Assembly (NCBI GenBank): GCA_021850555.1
Contig: JAJZLX010000629.1
Location: 1-7,673 of the forward strand
Length of the DNA stretch: 7,673 nucleotides
Source: Pseudomonadota bacterium
GTDB taxonomy: Bacteria; Pseudomonadota; Gammaproteobacteria; Steroidobacterales; Steroidobacteraceae
Direction of reading: 5' to 3'
The translations under genes were made by a program, and so were the position numbers. The notes under the pieces are model-generated. The model had not been told where the DNA came from and ran no database searches. It saw only the letters and a list, made by a program, of their open reading frames with translations. Below are positions 1 to 5,585 of the stretch, piece after piece. How positions within the stretch are numbered: position 1 is the stretch's first letter; each line of letters opens with the position of its first letter.

Positions 1-216
1 ATTGATGTCCATGCCCGCCGGAACCTCTACGCCTCGCGCGCGGACCTCGAGCGCATGATCGCCGAGGACCAAGCCGTCCTCGCCAAAGCTCGGGCGGACG
101 CGGCGAAGCCGCCTATATCGTTCACACCGGTACCCCAAATGTCCAAGGCAGCCGGCGAGGGTCACGGCTCCGGCTCCCCATCTTTTGAGGCTCACGGGCC
201 GCCTGCGCCCTCCTGA
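1..216 (+). CDS. 3' end of an unrecognised gene, truncated at the window edge
   Basis: The first reading frame is open from base 1 to a TGA at 214-216, giving the last 71 residues of a protein whose start lies outside the window. The first 40 codons end mostly in G or C, as expected for a real gene in GC-rich DNA. The visible part starts with a charged, probably helical stretch (RRNLYASRADLERMIAEDQ, then Ala/Lys-rich). After about residue 40 it becomes a low-complexity Pro/Gly/Ser tail ending in PPAPS. Such tails are common at the ends of plasmid transfer or replication proteins, but I recognise no family. Third-position bias weakens over the last 30 codons, where a doubtful minus-strand reading overlaps. 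I am fairly sure it is coding and unsure of its role. Confidence 0.62.
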   Translation: MDVHARRNLYASRADLERMIAEDQAVLAKARADAAKPPISFTPVPQMSKAAGEGHGSGSPSFEAHGPPAPS

Positions 217-490
217 TCGGCCCACCGGCCTTGATCCACGTCCTGATGAGGATTCCGGCGAGCAGCGGGACGGAGCGGCATTCGCGGCACGGCGGGCGCG
301 CCATCGCCCGCTCCGCGCACCGCCTGCACTTCAGTATCCACGATCCGGATACGCTCGCGTACCGCCCGCGTCGCCTCCCACTCCCCTGTACCCTTGGCAG
401 ACTCATGCATAACTGTAACCGGGGCCGAGGCAGCAAAATCGGTGTGGCGCGCCCAAACGCCTCCCTCCCAGGGGCCCCCGGCCGCTTCAT
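122..490 (-). pseudogene. possible small zinc-ribbon ORF, perhaps frameshifted
   Basis: One minus-strand frame is open from an ATG at 490 to 122. It contains CRRC (328-317), nine residues, then CREC (289-278), the spacing of a small zinc ribbon. From about 365 down to 190 nearly every codon ends in G or C. A second minus frame, open from just after 564 to a TGA at 192-194, reads more like protein over its earlier part (for example EWEATRAVRERIRIVD) but loses the cysteines. The two together suggest one gene broken by a frameshift near 340. Against this, no good ribosome binding site is visible, and the 3' part overlaps the plus-strand gene ending at 216. This is weak support and could be chance in GC-rich DNA. 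Confidence 0.25.
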
Positions 491-538
491 GACCGATCGC
501 GCGGCGCTCTGAGCGTCGATCTCCCCGGATCGAGACCT

Positions 539-575
539 GGATGAATGACCCCGGGACGGGCGGCTATCCGCCCTC
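539..575. repeat. imperfect direct repeat, left copy (partner 5548-5585)
   Basis: Aligned by eye, this segment matches 5548-5585 in 31 of 38 columns with one gap. Shared blocks include GGATG, CCCCG, GACGGGC, GGCTATC and CCCTC. The right copy spans the last codons and stop of the minus-strand relaxase gene. The left copy keeps the same stop position (TAG on the minus strand at 566-564), preceded by Glu-Gly-Gly codons in place of Glu-Gly-Arg. It also holds a perfect hairpin, GGGCGG-CTAT-CCGCCC (558-573), overlapped by a smaller one (CCCG-GGA-CGGG, 550-560). No T-run follows, so it is not a convincing terminator. It looks like a remnant of a relaxase-gene 3' end. Confidence 0.5.
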
Positions 576-988
576 GCCAGCGATATTCCTGCCGGCTCTT
601 GACCGACCGGGAATCGACCGGCTCAATTGGATCACCGGACGACAGGGGAGGCAAACAGACCCCGAGGCACGCGTGCGAAAGACTTCATTTCCGGCCTGCA
701 TACGTATTCATTTGCTATGCGTCGCCGCGTTGGTCTATTCACACGTCTTGGGTGGGTTAGGTGGACGTCCGGTCTGGCATGGATCGGGAAAAGAATACTG
801 ATGCCACGTTCTTGGACTCAATCTCAATACAGCGGACGGTCGCCTGTTCTCATGGGCTCGTCACGGGTGCCGGATCGCCAGCCACCCGGTTCTCGTGCAG
901 GGTGTTTCCTCGCCATCGCTCTTGCCGACCGAATCCGAGCCACCGCTCTGATTGCTAAAGACAACCTTCCAGAAACAGGGGTGTGATA
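576..988. other. 413-bp stretch without a supported gene, upstream of the toxin gene
   Basis: Several open frames cross this stretch, but none has a recognisable domain, a convincing ribosome binding site or consistent codon bias. I found no small precursor gene with a microcin-type leader. It must contain the promoter for the downstream cargo genes unless these are read from further left, but no sigma-70 promoter stands out. TTGACC at 599-604 has no good -10 partner. An AT-richer patch at about 684-720 (TTCATT, then TATTCATTTGCTATG) is the best place to look. Confidence 0.5.
977..981 (+). promoter_or_regulatory. ribosome binding site that decides the muramidase start
   Basis: AGGGG lies 7 nt upstream of the ATG at 989, a normal Shine-Dalgarno spacing. 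The in-frame GTG at 983 would lie only 1 nt after it, so 989 is the better start. Confidence 0.6.
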
Positions 989-2020
989 ATGAGAAAGTTG
1001 ACTCCGAGACAAGTATCCGCACTTTCCGCTGCGATTAGCGCTTTCGTAATCGGACGCGCACACGCGGTGCTCTGTAGCGAGGATCCCGGGGCGACGCCAG
1101 ATTGCACGATTGCGGAGATTGTCATAAATTCATGTCAGTACTGCGAGGAGATACAGCCTGGCGTGTGGTTTGAGGGCGTCATCCCTTCTCAGACAGGAGT
1201 AGGGGGAACATCAATCCTGCCGGACCCAACGGTTGTTCCTGCGGTTACCACAATTCCGTTTAGCTCGAGTAACAACCCAGACTGCAAGACAAATTACATA
1301 CACGACAACACTATAAGCACCTTTATCATGAGCAATGAAGGTGGTGATTCACAGGTCGAAAGCGCAACACTATCCAACTACGGCTACGAGCTAACCAACG
1401 AGACAATGTATGTTCCTCCCGACCCCACCACTCATCAGCCTACTGTTGGCTCCGGATGTACGGTCGATGGAGTCGATCTGCATTGGTGGTACCCGTCGCA
1501 ACTCGAAGCCGGTGGTGCGCCCGCGAGTATCTTCGCAAATCCGGACATCAAAATGTGTATGGGCCCTAGCGGCGTGACGGGGTCGACGGCCGAAAGTGAT
1601 ATCTATAGTTGGAGTTATGATTGGAGATACCTTGGCCAGCCCCCGTTATTGACATCGACGGAGGGTTGGCAGCTGTTTAGTGCCGCTTTCACCGAGGTCC
1701 AGAATAACGTACAGAGCGCCATCAACCTCGCTACCAATGGCAATTTAGTGTTCGCTGAATTGCCAGCTACCGCGCAAGCCGCCATCATGGATTTCGCCTG
1801 GTACAACGATGGCGGCTATTTGGGAAATCAAAATAATTTGATTGCCAAGAACTCATTGAACCTCATGGTCAACGATAACTGGGACGGACTCATTTCGTAC
1901 TGGCAACAGCTAGCGACTGAGTATCATAATCCACGGTACGCGGCAGAAGCAGGTGAACTCATGCAGGCGAGGAAAGACGGCGAATTGCCGGGAACGGGCG
2001 CTCCATGTGCACCAGCCTAA
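989..2020 (+). CDS. pesticin/T4-lysozyme-like muramidase with a microcin-type leader
   Basis: A predicted exported peptidoglycan hydrolase of 343 residues. The ATG at 989 has a well-placed AGGGG; a GTG at 983 would add two residues. Residues 1-15 (MRKLTPRQVSALSAA) follow class II microcin leaders, although residues 1-26, ending AHA, could also be a Sec signal peptide. There are eight cysteines (29, 39, 49, 52, 99, 157, 190, 340), which suits an exported, disulfide-bonded protein. The lysozyme part starts near 132: Glu134 is followed seven residues later by Tyr141 (the E-x6-Y spacing of T4 lysozyme), then Asp145 and Thr152-Val-Gly-Ser-Gly, then GVDL with Asp163. This order resembles the Glu/Thr/Asp centre of pesticin. 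The C-terminal helical half carries LPATAQAAIMDFAWYNDGG (258-276), a W/D helix (295-308) and NPRYAAEA (314-321), all typical of phage-type lysozymes. Residues 27-130 are unrecognised. The gene is more AT-rich than the relaxase gene. It is probably the toxin paired with the downstream ankyrin gene. Confidence 0.8.
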   Translation: MRKLTPRQVSALSAAISAFVIGRAHAVLCSEDPGATPDCTIAEIVINSCQYCEEIQPGVWFEGVIPSQTGVGGTSILPDPTVVPAVTTIPFSSSNNPDCKTNYIHDNTISTFIMSNEGGDSQVESATLSNYGYELTNETMYVPPDPTTHQPTVGSGCTVDGVDLHWWYPSQLEAGGAPASIFANPDIKMCMGPSGVTGSTAESDIYSWSYDWRYLGQPPLLTSTEGWQLFSAAFTEVQNNVQSAINLATNGNLVFAELPATAQAAIMDFAWYNDGGYLGNQNNLIAKNSLNLMVNDNWDGLISYWQQLATEYHNPRYAAEAGELMQARKDGELPGTGAPCAPA

Positions 2021-2143
2021 ACAGCTGCGTCGCCGAACAAAGACTTGGCGTCGCCGGCCTCTTGCAGTCGGGGTCCAGTGGGGCGGTCTTCGCACAAGCT
2101 GACCGCGTTCACACAGAGGACCCGCAACCATTAGATCAAGCGG

Positions 2144-2150
2144 TTATACT
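2144..2150 (+). promoter_or_regulatory. weak candidate -10 element before the ankyrin gene
   Basis: TTATACT is a good -10 match in the 189-bp gap between the muramidase and ankyrin genes and would start transcription roughly 50 nt upstream of the ankyrin ATG. No acceptable -35 lies 16-18 bp upstream and there is no TGn extension. It would allow immunity to be expressed separately from the toxin, but it is speculative. Confidence 0.22.
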
Positions 2151-2209
2151 TGAACACGATCGGTTGAGTCGCCGAGAGGCCGGATCGATCCACAATTCTG
2201 GGAACATCC

Positions 2210-3103
2210 ATGTCAAGACGTTCAATTGCGATTCTCGCGGCACTCGCCGCAGTGATAATAGCCGTGGTGTTCTATGCAAGAGTGCGCAATTCGCGCGTAT
2301 CGGTGGAACGGACCGCGTCACGGAAGTTGGCTGCAGTGAACTCAACTCGCAGAGTGACGAAGAAAACCACAGCGGCGCGACTGATGGCGCCTATCAAGTC
2401 CGGGACCCAAAAGCAATACTTTGCTAAAGAATATAGGTTCTTGCGGCAGCACTATAGATCGGCGTACCCGCTAGCATATGGGCCTTTGTCTTCGTCTAGC
2501 TTGAAGGTGTTGGCCAACCACATAAAAAGCAATACACGAGATAAAAAACTGCTGCCAGCGGTTAATGACGTGATATACGGAAAGGTGTCGGCGCTCGAGG
2601 ATAAGTTGGACGCCGGCCTCAGTCCTAATGCGACATTTTTCATGCTTTTCCCAACCAATCTCAATAAATCCCTGTTGGATGTCGCAATTGAATCTGGGCA
2701 GCGAAGTACCGTTAAAGTACTCTTGGAGCACGGCGCTTCTGTAAATCCAATCACAGTGCCTGCTTCGCGTGGCTTGAATTCCGAAGTCGAAGTGCCACTA
2801 CAGATCGCGGCATCCTACGGCGAAGATGATGTCATTCGACTGCTGCTCCGGGCCGGCGCAAATGTAAACCAAATCATGGCCGGTGCGCCGACTGGTACTA
2901 CGTTGGTCACGCCGCTCGCCGACGCGGTGGCTGCGGGGAATGTCTCGACAGTTTATTTGTTGCTCACCCACGGGGCAGACGTCAACTCCGCGTTAGGCCC
3001 CGGAAGTGCGGCGATGTTTGCGGTACAGCCACTCCCACCAGACATGGTCGCAATTCGGAAATTGTTAATCCAGTATGGAGCGCAGATGCCGCCGGGGCAC
3101 TGA
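2210..3103 (+). CDS. membrane-anchored ankyrin-repeat protein, candidate immunity protein
   Basis: The product has 297 residues. Residues 6-22 (IAILAALAAVIIAVVFY) form one strong membrane segment after MSRR. A basic, probably extended linker of about 95 residues follows, then ankyrin repeats to the end. Clear repeat ends are LLEHGASVN (171-179), LLRAGANVN (212-220) and LLTHGADVN (251-259), with helix starts at SLLDVAIESG, PLQIAASYGE and PLADAVAAGN. Degenerate repeats lie at about 119-141 and 270-292. Ankyrin repeats bind other proteins and are a known fold among immunity proteins of polymorphic toxins. The position 189 bp after a muramidase gene suggests it neutralises that enzyme near the inner membrane. 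One oddity: the segment after the membrane helix is strongly positive, which by the positive-inside rule would put the repeats in the cytoplasm, whereas protection against a muramidase needs them in the periplasm. The ribosome binding site (GGGA, 2200-2203) is weak. The fold is certain; the immunity role is inference. Confidence 0.82.
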   Translation: MSRRSIAILAALAAVIIAVVFYARVRNSRVSVERTASRKLAAVNSTRRVTKKTTAARLMAPIKSGTQKQYFAKEYRFLRQHYRSAYPLAYGPLSSSSLKVLANHIKSNTRDKKLLPAVNDVIYGKVSALEDKLDAGLSPNATFFMLFPTNLNKSLLDVAIESGQRSTVKVLLEHGASVNPITVPASRGLNSEVEVPLQIAASYGEDDVIRLLLRAGANVNQIMAGAPTGTTLVTPLADAVAAGNVSTVYLLLTHGADVNSALGPGSAAMFAVQPLPPDMVAIRKLLIQYGAQMPPGH

Positions 3104-3212
3104 TCTTGTCGCAAGAGCGCAAACTGATTGCATTTCTGGTGACTCACTCGGCGTGAAGGCGCTTCAGAATACGAGGACGTCCTGCGATCTCCCGCCGACG
3201 CTTGGTTCGCGA

Positions 3213-3659
3213 ATGACGGCGAGTTTTTACCGTACGCTCGGCCTCGCAGTCGATGCAATGGCAAAGTCGGACGAGTATTGCCAATATCCGATCGCGTGCG
3301 TGACGATGTGGATCGAACCTGCGATTCGGCACGAGCAGATCCATTTCTTTCGGGATGCGTCTGGTGAGATCTGTGGGTACATGACCTGGGCATGGCTCGC
3401 TGAGGACACTGAGCGGCGGTTGCTCCACGATCCGAATGTGCTCTTGCACATCAGTGAGTGGAATGAAGGTGAGCGCCTCTGGATACTGGATTTCCTGGTG
3501 CACGCTGGCGAGGTGCGAACATGGATTCGCGAGGCCCGAGCGTTGTTCGCGGAATCGACAGAGGCGAGATCGCTGCGTCGGTGTGACGATGGCAGCGTAC
3601 GGAAGATCACCACGTGGAAGAGACGACCCTATCAAGGTATTTCTCGGCCGGGGAGATAA
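3213..3659 (+). CDS. HlyC/MceI/MchD-like toxin-activating acyltransferase
   Basis: The product has 148 residues from the ATG at 3213 and belongs to the HlyC-type lysine acyltransferase family. That family acylates RTX toxins and also includes MceI/MchD of class IIb microcin clusters. From memory it aligns with E. coli HlyC almost throughout: the start (YRTLGL with HlyC LEVLGH), PAIRHEQIHFFRDASGE (36-52) with HlyC PAIRANQYALLTRDNYP, GYMTWAWL (55-62) with the AYCSWANL block, EWNEGERLWILDF (82-94) with DWTSGDRKWFIDW, then a conserved C-terminal strand pair. Asp93 matches the essential HlyC Asp92. The catalytic His23 of HlyC (SPLHRNWP) aligns with Tyr22 (SDEYCQYP), an important loss. The 3213 start is chosen because it gives the same N-terminal length as HlyC, but it has no clear ribosome binding site. 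A GTG at 3153 or ATG at 3075 in the same frame are alternatives. The gene overlaps the next by 46 nt, so the two are probably co-translated. Confidence 0.85.
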   Translation: MTASFYRTLGLAVDAMAKSDEYCQYPIACVTMWIEPAIRHEQIHFFRDASGEICGYMTWAWLAEDTERRLLHDPNVLLHISEWNEGERLWILDFLVHAGEVRTWIREARALFAESTEARSLRRCDDGSVRKITTWKRRPYQGISRPGR

Positions 3660-5533
3660 CGCGGCTGGAGCGAGATCTCCCTCGCCTTGATCACTGGAGC
3701 CGATCACTCCTGGTGCCCTTCACCGTGCATCGAATGAGTTCGGCTGCGGTCGTGTGGCTCAATCGGCGGTGGTTTCTCGAACGAGGATTCGATCTCGCCC
3801 AGGAACGTACACTGCGACAGGTCAGCGAATGGCTCGTGGAGGAGTTCGCGTGGTGCGTCCAATCCGGTAGCGATGGCGTCACGGCGGATACCCGGACACT
3901 CTGGGCTGATCGGTATGGCAGCACACAGGGAAGATCTCCGCATGGAGGCAGCGGACGTGTCGCGACAGTCGGCTGCTTTCAGGCCAAGGGCATCGGGCCG
4001 ACACCGCTCGTCGGTCAGGGCGACAAGCCCGGGCACTCCCATGGGTGCCTGTCGCTGGAGGAGTGCCTGCGTGAGGCGATCTACGCGGAGGTCATGGCGG
4101 CCGAGTTCCCGCACGATGCGGTTCCGACAATCGCAATTCTGGACACGGGCTTGCACTTTTCGAGCCCAGAGCCCGATCAGCTGTATGATCAAAATGCCCG
4201 GCGCGGCATTCTGATTCGTCCCTCAGTGGTGAGACCCGCACACGCCGAGCGCGCGCCACTCTTCAAACGGCCGATAGGAGACTTCCGCAATGGTCAAGCG
4301 GCTGATGTGCAGCGCACACGCGATGTTGTAGCGCATTGGATGTCGACCGCGGCACACGAAACGGGCATGAACGGGCCAATGGAGGCTCTCGAGGCACTTG
4401 TGCGGGCGATGGCGGAGCAGATCGCCTTCGGTCAGGTGCAGCGTCTATTCTCGGGAGGATACTTTTCGTCCAATGTGAGTATCCGGGGCGAATTGCTCGA
4501 CTTCGGGAACACGCATGCCTTGCCGAATTGGGTGCACGCGCACGTGCTCAGGTTGGATCCCGGGTTCGGCAAAGAGATGGAACTGATCCGTCCGCTTATT
4601 GGGTCATTGGTATTCTACTTCGCAAAGTATCATGGACGCGGAGACCTGCGCGATTTGGAAAATCGCGCAGAAAGAGTCTGGACCATGGCGAAGGAAACAT
4701 ACGCGCAGACCTGGAAGCACTACGCCCTGTCTCTGTTCCAGGCCGCGGGATTGGAGGGACGCGCACAGGAGTGCGTGCACAGCGTGCTGCTCGAGTACTT
4801 CCGGTCCCAGCAGCGCCACCGAGTGACGTATTTGCTGGGCGTTTCACGTGCCCACAGCACACTACCCGAGACCGGGTGGCTTTACGATGTACTGCTCGAA
4901 GACCAGTCGTTACCGAGCCGGGAGGAGGACGCCCTACGGCGGATTGCGGAGGTCCTGAAATCTGACGGCCGGTCGACGCTGTATTTGGCACTCGGGACCG
5001 CCGCTCGGCTATTGAGACCCCGACCCAGTATTGACCGGCGATATCTGCTGGACACGCTGGCCGCAGCAGTTCCTCACGGGGCGGCGCAAGGGACCGTGGA
5101 TAGCTTTGCCATCAACCGGCTCGTTCAGCATGCGATCAGCGCCGCGCGGCGCCACTGGCCACGCTTCCCGGATGGCTACGTGGTGCTGGCTCATGCCTCG
5201 AGCGAAGGATCGAGCGCACTGTTGTGCGCTACGCACCCAGACGGTCCGAGGGCCGTATGGGCGGAAGGGGTCTGTGGTGATTCCGGCGACCTGCATTGGT
5301 TTGGTCGTCGGGTTGCCGTTTCCGAGTTCCCGCAGGGCGTGCACCGGGATGAGACCTATTGGTGCGCCATGTGCTCAGCGCACGAAACAGCAAACGGTGT
5401 ATGGCATGTGCGGCTCGCCGATGGCCAGATGACTCTCCCGACGTGGGATGTCGAGTATGCCCGCCCAGCCAAGCGATGGATGCAGTGCGCCGATGCCGAA
5501 ACTGCGATCTCCGCTGATACGCCTCCAGGATGA
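3614..5533 (+). CDS. MchC/MceJ-like microcin-modification protein with SelO-like motifs
   Basis: The product has 639 residues from a GTG at 3614, with GGAAGA at 3601-3606 as a fair ribosome binding site. The central part matches what I know of the MchC/MceJ family, which works in a complex with the HlyC-like partner to attach the siderophore group to class IIb microcins. Blocks seen are LWADRYG (96-102), GGSGR (111-115), FQAKGIGPTPLVG (122-134), HSHG (141-144), SLEECLREAIYAEV (147-160), AILDTGL (174-180), RPAHAERA (207-214) and GGYFSSNVSIRGELLDFG (281-298). Lys125, Asn287 and Asp296 sit in motifs very like those of the protein AMPylase SelO (LKGAG...TPYS; NMSI then DYG), including the nine-residue Asn-to-Asp spacing, so an ATP-binding kinase-like fold is likely. 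Residues about 300-510 are mostly helical. Residues 520-625, rich in Trp and Cys, form an unrecognised terminal domain. It overlaps the acyltransferase gene by 46 nt, which strongly links the two. Family assignment is confident; substrate is unknown. Confidence 0.83.
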   Translation: MEETTLSRYFSAGEITRLERDLPRLDHWSRSLLVPFTVHRMSSAAVVWLNRRWFLERGFDLAQERTLRQVSEWLVEEFAWCVQSGSDGVTADTRTLWADRYGSTQGRSPHGGSGRVATVGCFQAKGIGPTPLVGQGDKPGHSHGCLSLEECLREAIYAEVMAAEFPHDAVPTIAILDTGLHFSSPEPDQLYDQNARRGILIRPSVVRPAHAERAPLFKRPIGDFRNGQAADVQRTRDVVAHWMSTAAHETGMNGPMEALEALVRAMAEQIAFGQVQRLFSGGYFSSNVSIRGELLDFGNTHALPNWVHAHVLRLDPGFGKEMELIRPLIGSLVFYFAKYHGRGDLRDLENRAERVWTMAKETYAQTWKHYALSLFQAAGLEGRAQECVHSVLLEYFRSQQRHRVTYLLGVSRAHSTLPETGWLYDVLLEDQSLPSREEDALRRIAEVLKSDGRSTLYLALGTAARLLRPRPSIDRRYLLDTLAAAVPHGAAQGTVDSFAINRLVQHAISAARRHWPRFPDGYVVLAHASSEGSSALLCATHPDGPRAVWAEGVCGDSGDLHWFGRRVAVSEFPQGVHRDETYWCAMCSAHETANGVWHVRLADGQMTLPTWDVEYARPAKRWMQCADAETAISADTPPG

Positions 5534-5547
5534 TGGGTAAGCAATGG

Positions 5548-5585
5548 GATGGACGTCCCCGTGACGGGCCGGCTATCGTCCCTCC
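5548..5585. repeat. imperfect direct repeat, right copy, at the relaxase 3' end
   Basis: This is the partner of 539-575 (31 of 38 aligned columns identical). It covers the convergent junction between the MchC/MceJ-like gene and the relaxase gene, including the relaxase stop at 5575-5573. It contains a GGACGTCC palindrome (5551-5558) and a small CCCG-TGA-CGGG hairpin (5558-5568) whose form is also present in the left copy. It might slow transcription from both sides, but it lacks T-runs, so I do not call it a terminator. Confidence 0.5.

Noticed and set aside
192..410. DksA/TraR-type zinc-finger protein on the minus strand
   Set aside because: The cysteine spacing was considered, but the cysteines are in a different frame from the protein-like N-terminal part, and the DksA/TraR motif residues are absent.
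558..573. Rho-independent terminator at GGGCGG-CTAT-CCGCCC
   Set aside because: The stem is perfect but no T-run follows on either strand; kept only as part of the repeat.
541..986. Overlapping plus-strand open frames (541-801, 545-760, 627-986) as possible microcin precursor genes
   Set aside because: No leader of the MR-[LI]-[ST] type, no Ser/Gly-rich tail, no clear ribosome binding site.
989..2020. Type IV secretion effector of the Xanthomonas killing system
   Set aside because: I do not see the C-terminal XVIPCD-type domain those effectors carry; the C-terminus is lysozyme fold plus a short tail.
2005..2427. 140-codon plus-strand open frame starting within the muramidase end
   Set aside because: It overlaps the N-terminus of the ankyrin gene in another frame; no domain, poor codon bias, and its start is not microcin-like.
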